In this document: one piece after another, positions 28,003 to 39,174 of the stretch
How positions within the stretch are numbered: position 1 is the first letter of the stretch
How the letters are laid out: each line of letters opens with the position of its first letter
NCBI GenBank assembly: GCA_903901915.1
Contig: CAIUSV010000066.1
Span: forward strand, 62,001 to 126,000
From: an uncultured Rhodospirillaceae bacterium
GTDB lineage: Bacteria > Pseudomonadota > Alphaproteobacteria > Rhodospirillales > Magnetospirillaceae
Direction of reading: 5' to 3'
Length of the DNA: 64,000 nucleotides
The notes under the pieces: generated by a model
Seen by the model: only the letters and a program-made list of their open reading frames with translations
What the model was told of the DNA's origin: nothing
The model's database searches: none
Translations under genes and position numbers: made by a program

Positions 28003-29187
28003 GTGACCGAGCCGGCCCGCACCGATTGGCCCGCCGTCTTCCTGGCGGTGGGGGCCGGGGTGGCCGCCGCCTTCCAGGTGGGCAAGGCGCCCATCGCCTT
28101 GCCTTTCATCCGTGCCGAGATGGGCCTTGATCTGGCGGCGGCGTCCTGGGTGCTGTCGGTTCTGGCGCTGCTGGGCGCCACCGCCGGCGGCGCCATGGGC
28201 AGCGTCGTCACCCGCCTGGGCGCCCGTCGCCTGCTGCCGGTCGGGCTTGGCCTATTGGCCATCGCCAGCCTGCTCGGCAGCCTGTCGCCCGATCTCGCCG
28301 GTCTGTTGGCAAGTCGCGCGCTCGAAGGCGCGGGCTTCATGCTGGTGGTGATCTCGGCTCCGGCGCTGATCACCCTGCTGACCCGTCCCGACGGACGTCA
28401 GATGGCGTTCGGCCTGTGGGGCAGCTTCATGCCGTTTGGCGTCGCCGTCTCCATGATGGCGGCCCCCGGGCTTCCCCTGATCGGCTGGCGCGGGTTGTGG
28501 CAGGCGATGGCCGTGCTGCTGGCGGTTTACGCCATGGTGATCCAATGGAGGATGCCGCGGCCGAACGTCCCGGCCGCGACCGCCTCGGACCATGTGCTGC
28601 GCGATATCGCCACCACCGTCAAGACGCCGGGACCGCTGTTGCTGGCCGCCGCCTTCATCCCCTATTCCGCCGCCTATGCCGCCCTGACCGGATTTCTGCC
28701 CACCCTGCTGATCGAACGCATGGGGGTGTCGCCCGGCGTCGCCGGAATGATGGCGGCGGCGGTGGCCGGCAGCAACATCATCGGCAATCTGGCATCCGGT
28801 CCGGCATTGCGGTTCGGGCTCACCCGTCCGACCATCATGGCCGCCGCCAGCGCGGTGATCGCCGCCACCTGCCTCGGGATCTTCCTGCCCGGCACCCCGG
28901 CTCCGCTGGCCTATGGCCTGTTCCTGGTGTTCGCCGCCACCGGCGGCCTGCTGCCCGGCTGCATCCTGGGCGGGGCCTCGATCTACGCTCCCGAACGGCG
29001 GCTGGTGCCGGTGACCCTGGGCCTGTTGATGCAGGGAAGCAATCTCGGCCAGTTGCTGGGGCCGGTGGTGGTCGGGGCCGCAGTCGCCGCCTGGGGCTGG
29101 CCGGCGGCATCGCTGGTGCTGGTACCGGCGACTCTGATCGGGGTTGGGCTGGCGCTGGCCTTGCGCCGGATACCCCACAAGTCTTAG
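28003..29187 (+). CDS. MFS transporter, CynX/NimT-like
   Basis: This 394-residue carrier has twelve predicted membrane segments. The MFS-type loop motif between helices 2 and 3 is GAMGSVVTRLGARRLLPVGLGL. The second half begins near residue 205 (AAAFIPYSAAYAALTGFLPTLL) and contains GFxP-like helices typical of the cyanate/nitroimidazole branch. The start is GTG at 28003 and the ribosome site is weak, so the exact start is uncertain. The cargo is unknown. It lies 12 bases before the D-lactate dehydrogenase-like gene and may share its transcript; a carboxylate substrate would fit. Confidence 0.8.
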   Translation: MTEPARTDWPAVFLAVGAGVAAAFQVGKAPIALPFIRAEMGLDLAAASWVLSVLALLGATAGGAMGSVVTRLGARRLLPVGLGLLAIASLLGSLSPDLAGLLASRALEGAGFMLVVISAPALITLLTRPDGRQMAFGLWGSFMPFGVAVSMMAAPGLPLIGWRGLWQAMAVLLAVYAMVIQWRMPRPNVPAATASDHVLRDIATTVKTPGPLLLAAAFIPYSAAYAALTGFLPTLLIERMGVSPGVAGMMAAAVAGSNIIGNLASGPALRFGLTRPTIMAAASAVIAATCLGIFLPGTPAPLAYGLFLVFAATGGLLPGCILGGASIYAPERRLVPVTLGLLMQGSNLGQLLGPVVVGAAVAAWGWPAASLVLVPATLIGVGLALALRRIPHKS

Positions 29188-29199
29188 TCTGGCGGCACC

Positions 29200-30573
29200 A
29201 TGACACTGCCATCCCCCCTGCTCGACCAACTCGGCGCCCTTTTCGGCGATCGCCTGTCCACCACCGCCGCAATGCGCGAGCAGCACGGCAAGGACGAATC
29301 CCACTTCCCCCCCTGCCCGCCCGACGCGGTGGTGTTCGCCCGCTCGACCGCCGAGGTCGCCGCCGCGGTGAAGGCGTGCGCCGCCCACGGCGTACCGGTG
29401 ATCGCCTTCGGCACCGGCACCTCGCTGGAGGGGCACGTTGCGGCGCTGAGAGGCGGGGTCTGCGTCGACGTAAGCGGGATGGACGCCATCCTGACGGTGC
29501 GGCCCGAGGACATGGACGTCACCATCCAGCCGGGGGTCCGGCGCAAGCAGCTCAACGACTATCTACGCGACACCGGCCTGTTCTTCCCCATCGACCCCGG
29601 CGCCGACGCCTCGCTGGGCGGCATGGCGGCGACGCGGGCGTCGGGCACCAACGCGGTACGCTACGGCACCATGCGCGAGAACGTGTTGTCGTTGGAGGTG
29701 GTGCTGCCCGACGGCAGGGTGATCCGCACCGCCGGCCGCGCCCGCAAGTCGTCCGCCGGCTATGACCTCACCCGGTTGTTCGTCGGCTCGGAGGGAACGC
29801 TGGGCATCATCACCGAACTGACGCTTCGCCTGCATGGCATCCCCGAGGCGATTTCGGCCGCGGTCTGCCCCTTCCCCTCGGTCGAGGCGGCGGTGAACGC
29901 CGTCATCCTGACCATCCAGTCGGGGATTCCGGTGGCACGCATCGAGTTCATGGACGAAGCCATGGTCGATGCCGTCAACCGCTATGCCAAGACCAGCCAC
30001 GCGGTGGCGCCCACCCTGTTCTTCGAGTTCCACGGCAGTGAGGCCGGTGTCCGCGAACAGGCGGAAAAGGTCCAAGCCATCGCCGGCGAGTTCGGCGCCC
30101 ACCATTTCCAATGGGCCACCAGCCCGGAGGACCGCTCGCGATTGTGGGCGGCGCGCCACAACGCCTATTACGCCGGAGTGGCGTTGCAGCCGGGCTGCCG
30201 CGCCTGGACCACCGATACCTGCGTGCCGATTTCACGGCTGGCCGAGTGCCTGCTGGAAACCAAGGACGATCTGGCGGCCTCTCGGCTGACCTCGGCGGTG
30301 GTCGGCCATGTCGGCGACGGCAATTTCCATGTCATGCTGCTGGTCGATCCCAACCGGCCGGAAGATATCGCCGAAGCCGAACGCCTCAACCGCCGCATCG
30401 TCCGCCGGGCATTGGCCATGGACGGCACCTGCACCGGCGAGCACGGCGTCGGTCACGGCAAGATGGAATTCCTGGCCGAGGAGTTCGGCGAAGCCCTGGA
30501 GGTGATGCGAACGCTCAAGCGCGCCATCGACCCGCAGGGCATCATGAATCCCGGCAAGATCGTCGAGGTCTGA
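29200..30573 (+). CDS. FAD-linked D-lactate/glycolate dehydrogenase-like oxidoreductase
   Basis: This is a 457-residue flavoprotein of the GlcD/Dld type. The N-terminal FAD-binding (PCMH-like) domain shows the FGTGTSLEGHV and GADASLGGMAATRASGTNAVRYGTMRENVL motifs. The C-terminal FAD-oxidase domain ends with the signature GEHGVGHGKMEFL and DPQGIMNPGKIV. The family oxidises 2-hydroxy acids, passing electrons to quinone or cytochrome c. The single-chain form without GlcE/GlcF neighbours fits a cytochrome-linked D-lactate dehydrogenase. Substrate cannot be fixed from sequence alone. Confidence 0.88.
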   Translation: MTLPSPLLDQLGALFGDRLSTTAAMREQHGKDESHFPPCPPDAVVFARSTAEVAAAVKACAAHGVPVIAFGTGTSLEGHVAALRGGVCVDVSGMDAILTVRPEDMDVTIQPGVRRKQLNDYLRDTGLFFPIDPGADASLGGMAATRASGTNAVRYGTMRENVLSLEVVLPDGRVIRTAGRARKSSAGYDLTRLFVGSEGTLGIITELTLRLHGIPEAISAAVCPFPSVEAAVNAVILTIQSGIPVARIEFMDEAMVDAVNRYAKTSHAVAPTLFFEFHGSEAGVREQAEKVQAIAGEFGAHHFQWATSPEDRSRLWAARHNAYYAGVALQPGCRAWTTDTCVPISRLAECLLETKDDLAASRLTSAVVGHVGDGNFHVMLLVDPNRPEDIAEAERLNRRIVRRALAMDGTCTGEHGVGHGKMEFLAEEFGEALEVMRTLKRAIDPQGIMNPGKIVEV

Positions 30574-30586
30574 TAGGCGAACCGGA

Positions 30587-30787
30587 TCAGGCGGCGATTT
30601 CCGCCTCGGGGACGAACGGATAGAGCTGATCGACGATCAGCTGGGCGATAGCCGGGGCCAGCGACGGCACCATCGCCACCAGAACCGCCTGGGCCGCGTC
30701 GCGTTGCTCGCCCGCGCTCAGCCCCGCCCTTCGCGAGGTTCGCACCGCCGTAGTGATGATTTCGATCAATGATGGGTCCATGGGCAT
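30587..30787 (-). CDS. Small uncharacterised protein (66 residues)
   Basis: This short soluble frame lies convergent with the flavoprotein gene. It is helical in pattern (SLIEIITTAVRTSRRAGLSAGEQRDAAQAVLVAMV) with hydrophobic LAPAIAQLIVDQLYPFVPEA at the end. The start at 30787 (MPMDPS) is preceded by GGGGGG; a longer version from 30856 adds 23 residues of no evident value. I recognise no family. GC and codon use look like a genuine gene. Confidence 0.5.
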   Translation of the reverse strand: MPMDPSLIEIITTAVRTSRRAGLSAGEQRDAAQAVLVAMVPSLAPAIAQLIVDQLYPFVPEAEIAA

Positions 30788-30930
30788 CGCCCCCCGTGGG
30801 GTCAGCAAATTGAATATGCGGCATGATGCGACGGCTCGCCCCGTTTCTCCACCCACGAAAGGAAAGGCGTTGTGACTTGCTGTGACACCCGCGTCCGCCC
30901 GGCCGCCGCGTCAAACCCGCTCGACCACAA

Positions 30931-30949
30931 CTGTTGACTATCTCAACAG
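30931..30949. promoter_or_regulatory. MarR-type operator upstream of the first marR gene
   Basis: CTGTTGA-CTATC-TCAACAG is a perfect 7-bp inverted repeat. It lies about 75 bases before the start codon of the MarR gene, where an autoregulatory site is expected. Its core TGTTG-N7-CAACA recurs upstream of the transporter operon at 35174-35190. Confidence 0.6.
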
Positions 30950-31022
30950 ATGCGACCTATTGCAGTTGTGCGCCAACGCGGAAACCAATACATGTTAACC
31001 GCAGACAGTTTGGGGGACCGCC

Positions 31023-31538
31023 TTGCCAACCAGAAGATCCAGGAAGAGCGCCACGCGCGTGCCGGCGGCCGGTGATCTGCCGCCGCACCCGCCGACCACC
31101 GGCATCAGCCTCGGCATGCTCGACGACATTATCGGCTACCGGCTGCGCCGCGCCCAGGTGGTGGTCTACCATAGCTACGTCCGCACCGTCGGATCGATGG
31201 ATATCCGGCCGTCGCAATTCGCCGCCATGACCATCATCGGCGCCAACCCCGGCCTTAGCCAGACCACCCTGGCGGCCACCATGGGCATCGACCGTTCGGG
31301 CGCCGTCATCCTGATCGACGCGCTGGAGGCCAAGGAGCTGGCTCAGCGGATTCCGTCTCCGGTGGACCGTCGCACCTATGCCATCATGCTGACCGCCGCC
31401 GGGCAGACCACCCTGGACGAACTCAAGCGGCTGGTGGCCGACCACGACCGCCGATCCACCTCGATGCTGAGCGACGAAGAGCGCATCCAGCTTAAAAGCC
31501 TGCTCCAGCGCCTGTACAGCACCCCGCCCCAGGCCTGA
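31023..31538 (+). CDS. MarR-family transcriptional regulator of the phenylpropanoid-type cluster
   Basis: This 171-residue winged-helix regulator has a roughly 30-residue basic N-terminal tail. It then has the MarR core: DIIGYRLRRAQVVVYHSYVRTVG, the DNA-recognition part LSQTTLAATMGIDRSGAVILIDALEAKEL, and the wing RIPSPVDRRTYAIMLTAAG. The start is TTG, supported by GGGGGA seven bases before it. MarR proteins of this kind in aromatic-acid clusters usually repress and are released by the acyl-CoA intermediate. Position directly upstream of the beta-oxidation genes supports such a role, but the ligand is inferred. Confidence 0.88.
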   Translation: MPTRRSRKSATRVPAAGDLPPHPPTTGISLGMLDDIIGYRLRRAQVVVYHSYVRTVGSMDIRPSQFAAMTIIGANPGLSQTTLAATMGIDRSGAVILIDALEAKELAQRIPSPVDRRTYAIMLTAAGQTTLDELKRLVADHDRRSTSMLSDEERIQLKSLLQRLYSTPPQA

Positions 31539-31542
31539 CGGC

Positions 31543-31575
31543 CCCCGGCAGCCCTGGGCTGCCTTGAGACCGGGG
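31543..31575 (+). terminator. Hairpin after the first marR gene
   Basis: GGCAGCC-CTG-GGCTGCC is a 7-bp stem, inside wider pairing of CCCCGG (31543-31548) with CCGGGG (31570-31575). No T-tract follows the outer stem, so termination may be partial. Confidence 0.4.
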
Positions 31576-31584
31576 CACGCCGAT

Positions 31585-31602
31585 ATTGTTTACCTAGTAA
31601 AC
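31585..31602. promoter_or_regulatory. Operator GTTTAC-CTA-GTAAAC upstream of the thiolase gene
   Basis: ATTGTTTACCTAGTAAAC includes a perfect 6-3-6 inverted repeat. It differs at one position from the sequence at 56010-56027, in front of the marR-hcr operon 24 kb away. This strongly suggests that one regulator reads both sites. It lies 117 bases before the thiolase start codon. Confidence 0.65.
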
Positions 31603-31613
31603 TGTTGTGTGGA

Positions 31614-31625
31614 GCAAATATTTGC
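31614..31625. promoter_or_regulatory. Perfect 12-bp palindrome GCAAATATTTGC
   Basis: This AT-rich perfect palindrome lies 12 bases downstream of the GTTTAC operator and about 95 bases before the thiolase start. A degenerate TGTTG-N7-CAAAT copy of the second operator type (31603-31619) overlaps it. It may be a further regulator site. Confidence 0.35.
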
Positions 31626-31718
31626 CTTTACCGCAATTCCGAAGCGCGGTAGATTGACCGCAATCGGATATCCACGTCGCCGAAATGAAACGTGGTTCCA
31701 GGGGAAGGAAATGCGGTC

Positions 31719-32924
31719 ATGACCTATAATGTCGAGATTCCCTATGGTTGCTACTGGTCCACGCCGTTCGCGCGTTGGCAGGGCAGCTTCGCCAATCTGC
31801 ATTCCATGGAGTTCGCCGCCTACGTGGCGCGAAACGAACTGGCCAAGCGCCAGATCCCGGCGTCGGTGTTCGACGCCGCCGTCATGGGCATCTCGGTGCC
31901 GCAAAAGCACTCGTTCTTCGGCACGCCGTGGCTGACCGCCCTGATCGGCGCCGACCGCGTCGGCGGCCCGACCATTTCCCAGGCGTGCGCCACCGGCGTC
32001 CGCTGCCTGCTGGCGGCGGCCCAGGAGGTGAGCTCCGGCCTGTCCTCGGTTTCGCTGATGATGACCTGCGATCGCACCTCCAACGGTCCGCATGTCTTCT
32101 ACCCCAACCCCGCCGGCCCCGGCGGCACCGGCGCCGCCGAGAATTGGGTGATGGACAATTTCGGCTATGATCCCTACACCACCAAATCCATGCTGGTGAC
32201 CGCCGAGAACACCGCCGCCGAGTTCAAGCTCGATACCCAGCAGCAGCATGATCTGGTGCTGTACCGCCAGGAGCAGTATGCCGCCGCCCTGGCCAATGAC
32301 AGCGCCTTTCTCAAGCGCTTCATGACCCTGCCCTTCGAGGTGCCGAACGGCAACTTCAAGAAGGTGGCGGGCACCATGGCCGGCGACGAGGGCGTCACCA
32401 TCTCCACCGCCGAGGGGCTGGCCAAGCTGAAGCCGGTAACGCCGGGCGGCACCATCACCTTCGGCTGTCAGACCCATCCGGCCGACGGCAACGCCGCCAT
32501 CATCGTCGCCGCCCCCGACCGGGCGCGTGAACTGTCGAAGAACCCCGCCATCCGTGTCCGCATTCTCGGCTTCGGCCAGAAGCGGGTCGAACCGGCCTTC
32601 ATGCCCAAGGCTCCGGCCCCGGCCGCCCAAATGGCGTTGAACCAGGCCGGCATCACCATTTCCCAGGTTGACGCGATCAAGCTGCACAATCCCTTCACCG
32701 CCAACGACTTCGCCTTCGCCGGCGCGCTGGGGATCGACGTCAAAAGCTTCAACAATTACGGTTCGTCGCTGCTGTGGGGCCATCCGCAGGCGCCGATGGG
32801 AACCCGCGGCATCATCGAGATCATCGAGGAGCTCGCCATCCGTGGCGGCGGCTACGGCCTGTTCAGCGGCTGCGCCGCCGGTGACAGCGCCATGGCCGTG
32901 GTCATCCAGGTCTCCGACGCCTGA
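31719..32924 (+). CDS. Acyl-CoA thiolase (SCP2-like thiolase family)
   Basis: This 401-residue thiolase most likely cleaves a 3-oxoacyl-CoA to acetyl-CoA and a shortened acyl-CoA. The nucleophilic cysteine is in SQACATGVRCLL. The later His is in KLHNPFTANDFAF, where classical thiolases have NEAF, and the C-terminal Cys is in FSGCAAGDSAMAV. These replacements place it in the SCP2-type/atypical thiolase branch. The start at 31719 is set by AAGGAA nine bases upstream; a GTG at 31692 is in frame. It opens the beta-oxidation cluster, downstream of candidate operators, and is followed by the hydratase/dehydrogenase gene. Confidence 0.88.
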   Translation: MTYNVEIPYGCYWSTPFARWQGSFANLHSMEFAAYVARNELAKRQIPASVFDAAVMGISVPQKHSFFGTPWLTALIGADRVGGPTISQACATGVRCLLAAAQEVSSGLSSVSLMMTCDRTSNGPHVFYPNPAGPGGTGAAENWVMDNFGYDPYTTKSMLVTAENTAAEFKLDTQQQHDLVLYRQEQYAAALANDSAFLKRFMTLPFEVPNGNFKKVAGTMAGDEGVTISTAEGLAKLKPVTPGGTITFGCQTHPADGNAAIIVAAPDRARELSKNPAIRVRILGFGQKRVEPAFMPKAPAPAAQMALNQAGITISQVDAIKLHNPFTANDFAFAGALGIDVKSFNNYGSSLLWGHPQAPMGTRGIIEIIEELAIRGGGYGLFSGCAAGDSAMAVVIQVSDA

Positions 32925-32965
32925 GCCCCGCCAACCGAACCGAATTCATTCGAGGAACCGACATC

Positions 32966-35077
<2,112 letters not shown>

Positions 35078-35124
35078 CCGGTTGATCCCGACGACCCGAC
35101 ACGATCATCCTCCCGGATGACCCT

Positions 35125-35162
35125 TGAGACCCGGCGGCTTCGGCCTCGGGTCTCATTTTTTT
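35125..35162 (+). terminator. Intrinsic terminator after the hydratase/dehydrogenase gene
   Basis: TGAGACCCG and CGGGTCTCA form a perfect 9-bp stem around a GC-rich loop and are followed by seven T residues. It separates the thiolase operon from the transporter operon. Confidence 0.9.
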
Positions 35163-35173
35163 CGGCGGTATTT

Positions 35174-35190
35174 TGTTGTGATGCACAACA
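35174..35190. promoter_or_regulatory. Operator TGTTGTG-ATG-CACAACA upstream of the transporter operon
   Basis: This is a perfect 7-3-7 inverted repeat directly after the terminator and about 115 bases before the binding-protein gene. It shares TGTTG-N7-CAACA with the site in front of the first marR gene. TTGACG at 35213-35218 may be the -35 element of this operon. Confidence 0.55.
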
Positions 35191-35304
35191 GTTTTTGTCT
35201 CCAACAATGCCCTTGACGAATTCCTCCGGGCGGATCAGAGTGTTGGCACCAAGTCGCCGCTAGAGCGACTCCAGGAGGCTACCGATCCGCGAAAGGGACG
35301 TCCA

Positions 35305-36558
35305 ATGTCTGATCACACCCAGAATCCGTCTACTTCCAAGGGCATCAACCGGCGCCAGTTCGCCACCACCGTGGCGGCCGGCGCCCTGGTCACCGCCGGT
35401 GGCCTGCCGATCCGTTCGGCCCGCGCAGCCACCCCGCTGAAACTCGGCGTGCTGCTGCCCCGCTCCGGCCACCTCGCCCTGATCGGCCAGGCCTGCCAGC
35501 GCGGCATCGATGTCGGCATGCCGATCCTGCGCGACATGGGTTATTCGATCGAGCTGATGAATGCCGACACCGAGTCCAACCCCGACGTCGGCCGCACCCA
35601 GGCGGAAAAGCTGATCCGCGAAGGCGCCCACATGCTGTTGGGCTGCTTCGATTCGGCCACCACCCTGGCAGTCGCCGGCGTCGCCGAGCAAAAGGGAATT
35701 CCCCACGTCGTCAACATCGGCTCGGAACCCAAGATCACCGAGCAGGGCTTCAAATACGTCTTCCGCAACTTCCCCAGCGCCCCCACCCTGGGCCGCCAGG
35801 GGCTGATGCTTTACAAGGACATGTTCGCCGCCAGCGGCGTCACCCCGAAGACTGCGGTGCTGCTGCACATCAACGACAGCTTCGGCATGGGCATGCTGGG
35901 CGGCATCAACGCGCTGATGCCCAAGCTGGACCTGCCCTTCACCATCGTCGAGACCATCGGCTACGATCCCAAGGCCCGCGACCTGTCCATCGAGGTGGCG
36001 AAGGCCAAGGCCGCCAAGGCCGATTTCACCATGGTGGTGACGCGGCTCAACGACGCCATCCTGCTGGTGCGCGAAATGGTCAAGCAGCAGGTCGAGACCA
36101 TGGGGATCACCACCCCCGGCAGCCCAGGCATGTACGAGAAGCAGTTCTTCAAGGCGTTGGGCAAGTATGCCGAGTTCTGCACCACCAACGTGCCGTGGTT
36201 CGACCCCAAGCAGGAGGTCGGCAACCAGCTCATCCACGCCTTCGAGAAGGCGTTCCCCGAGGAAAGCTGCGACATCAACGTCAGCTTCAGCTTCGAGGCG
36301 GCACTGATCGCCGCCGACGCCCATAAGCGTGCCGGCAGCACCGATCCCCAGGCCCTGACCGAGGCGTTGCGGACCACCAACATCACCAAGCGGGCCAATC
36401 TGGGCGGAGCCATCACCTTCGACGCCAAGGGCCAGAACGTCAACCTGCCGTCGGCGGTGGTGCAAAACCTGGGTGGCAAGCCGACGGTGGTGCTGCCCAG
36501 CCAGTCGGCGGAGGCCAAACTGGCCTTCCCGATGCCCGGCTTCAAGAACCGTACCTGA
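35305..36558 (+). CDS. ABC transporter substrate-binding protein, Liv family, Tat signal
   Basis: This 417-residue periplasmic binding protein has a twin-arginine signal (INRRQFATTVAAGALVTAGG, cleavage after SARA), unusual next to the Sec signal of the other Liv binding protein in the window. The mature part is of the Peripla_BP_6 type (LKLGVLLPRSGHLALIGQA, NADTESNPDVGRTQAEKLI, VLLHINDSFGMGMLGG). Related proteins bind aromatic acids in anaerobic degraders. It heads an operon with permeases, ATPases, a CoA ligase and an acyl-CoA dehydrogenase, so the ligand is likely an aromatic or phenylpropanoid acid (inference). Confidence 0.9.
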   Translation: MSDHTQNPSTSKGINRRQFATTVAAGALVTAGGLPIRSARAATPLKLGVLLPRSGHLALIGQACQRGIDVGMPILRDMGYSIELMNADTESNPDVGRTQAEKLIREGAHMLLGCFDSATTLAVAGVAEQKGIPHVVNIGSEPKITEQGFKYVFRNFPSAPTLGRQGLMLYKDMFAASGVTPKTAVLLHINDSFGMGMLGGINALMPKLDLPFTIVETIGYDPKARDLSIEVAKAKAAKADFTMVVTRLNDAILLVREMVKQQVETMGITTPGSPGMYEKQFFKALGKYAEFCTTNVPWFDPKQEVGNQLIHAFEKAFPEESCDINVSFSFEAALIAADAHKRAGSTDPQALTEALRTTNITKRANLGGAITFDAKGQNVNLPSAVVQNLGGKPTVVLPSQSAEAKLAFPMPGFKNRT

Positions 36559-36587
36559 TCTGACACCCAACAGTCGGGGGGTCCGGG

Positions 36588-37457
36588 ATGGACGCGACAT
36601 TCTTCATGAACGTGATCAGCGCCGGTCTTCTGACCGGCCTGGTCTACGGCCTGATGGCGCTTGGGCTGTCGGTCATCTTCGGCGTCATGCGCGTGGTCAA
36701 CTTCGCCCACGGCGACATGATGGTGGTGGCGATGTACGCCACCTACCTTCTGTACACCAAACTGGGGCTCCAGCCACTGGCGGCGCTGCCGCTGGTGGCC
36801 GGGGCATTGTTCGTCTTCGGCTACGTCCTTCAGCGGGTGCTCATCAACCGCTTCCTCGGCGTCACCGAACACATCCAGTTCCTGCTGCTGCTGTCGGTGG
36901 CCATCATCATCACCAACGTGGTGCTGATGGTATTCGGCCCCGACGCCCGCAACATCCAGCTTGACGCCAGCTTCGAGAGCTACAGCCTCGGGCCGCTGGT
37001 GCTGGACAAGGTCCGGGTCATCGCCGCGGTGGGCGCGGGCTGCGTCGCGGCGCTGCTGTGGGCATTCTTCCGCTACACCACCACCGGCACCGCCATCCGC
37101 GCCTGCGCCGACAATCCGGTCGGGGCGCGGGTGGTGGGGCTGGACGTGGAAAAGCTCTACGCCGTCACCTTCGGGGTCGGCTCCGCCTGCGTCGGGGCCG
37201 CCGGCTGCCTGCTGCTGCTGCTGGTGGATGTGCATCCCCACCTATCGTCGGACTATACCCTGCTCGGCTTCATCATCGTCATCCTGGGCGGACTGGGCAG
37301 CCTGGGCGGCGCCCTGCTGGGCGGAGTGCTGGTCGGCCTGTCCGAGGCGCTGTCCGGCGTTCTGATCGCGCCTTCGCTGAAAACCATGTTCAGCTTCGGG
37401 CTACTGATTCTGGTTCTACTGCTTCGGCCGCAAGGCATTCTGGGGAAGAAGCCATGA
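36588..37457 (+). CDS. ABC transporter permease, LivH type (aromatic acid uptake)
   Basis: This 289-residue inner-membrane permease starts with MNVISAGLLTGLVYGLMALGLSVIFGVMRVVNFAHGDMM and ends with LGGLGSLGGALLGGVLVGLSEA, the hallmarks of LivH-type permeases. It follows the binding-protein gene by 29 bases and overlaps the next permease by an ATGA junction. It is clearly a different paralogue from the LivH at 22295, being shorter and divergent in sequence. Confidence 0.92.
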   Translation: MDATFFMNVISAGLLTGLVYGLMALGLSVIFGVMRVVNFAHGDMMVVAMYATYLLYTKLGLQPLAALPLVAGALFVFGYVLQRVLINRFLGVTEHIQFLLLLSVAIIITNVVLMVFGPDARNIQLDASFESYSLGPLVLDKVRVIAAVGAGCVAALLWAFFRYTTTGTAIRACADNPVGARVVGLDVEKLYAVTFGVGSACVGAAGCLLLLLVDVHPHLSSDYTLLGFIIVILGGLGSLGGALLGGVLVGLSEALSGVLIAPSLKTMFSFGLLILVLLLRPQGILGKKP

Positions 37458-38442
37458 CCGCCGCCAATCTGCTCTCCGACCGCCGCGCCATCCTGCTGCT
37501 CGGCCTGTTGGCCGCGCTGGCGGCGGCACCACTGGCGGCGGGCGACTACGCGCTGTCGATCCTGATCACCGTGCTGCTGCAAGCTTATCTCGGCATGGCA
37601 TGGAACGTGATGATGGGGTTCGCCGGCCAGTTCTCGCTGGGCCACGCCCTCTACGTCGGCCTCGGCGCCTATGCCGGTGGCGCGCTGTTCGCCCATTTCG
37701 GCACGCCCCCCCTGGTGGGCGCCCTGGCCGGCATGGTGGTTTCGGCGGTGGCGGGCAGCATCATCGGCACGCTGGGCTTCCGCTTCAAGGTCATGGGCGT
37801 CTATTTCGCCCTGCTGACCATCGCCTTCGCCGAGTTCACCCGGGTGCTGTTCGACCACTGGAACTGGGTGGGGGCGTCAAGTGGGCTGTTCCTGCCGGTG
37901 AGCCACAGCGTCAACGACGATTTCTGGAACCTGCGTGGCTCGGCCACCATGTTCTATTACGTCATCCTGGGCATGGCGGCGGCGGCCTTCCTGTTCAGCC
38001 GCGCCCTGCTGGGGCGGCGCATCGGCTATTACTGGCAGGCCATCCGCGAGGACCAGGACGCCGCCGATGCTTTGGGCATCGACGTTTTCCGCGCCAAGAT
38101 GGTGGCGGTGATCATTTCGGCGTCCATGACCAGCCTGGGCGGCCTGTTCATCGCCTTCTACAACAACAACCTCTACCCCGAGAGCATCTTTTCCATGCAT
38201 CGCTCCATCGAGCTCATGCTGGGAACCATCATCGGCGGCATCGGCACCCTGTTCGGTCCCATCCTGGGGGCGGTGGCGCTGACGGCGCTGGGTGAAGCGC
38301 TGACCGTGATCGGCGCCCATATCGGCATCGACGGCGTCAAGCAGATCGCCTATGGCGTCTGCCTGATGGTAATCCTGGCCTTCAGGCCCGGCGGGTTGTG
38401 GCCATGGCTGCGTCATCGCCTTCGTCTCGACGGAGGCCGGCG

Positions 38443-38446
<4 letters not shown>
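37454..38446 (+). CDS. ABC transporter permease, LivM type (aromatic acid uptake)
   Basis: This 330-residue LivM-type permease has MAWNVMMGFAGQFSLGHALYVGLGAYAGGALF near the start, then GFRFKVMGVYFALLTIAFAEFTRVLF and the EAA-like loop YYWQAIREDQDAADALGIDVFRAKMVAVIISA. It lacks the N-terminal extension of the LivM at 23211. Start and stop both lie in ATGA overlaps with the genes on either side, so the operon is translationally coupled. Confidence 0.92.
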
Positions 38447-39170
<724 letters not shown>

Positions 39171-39174
<4 letters not shown>

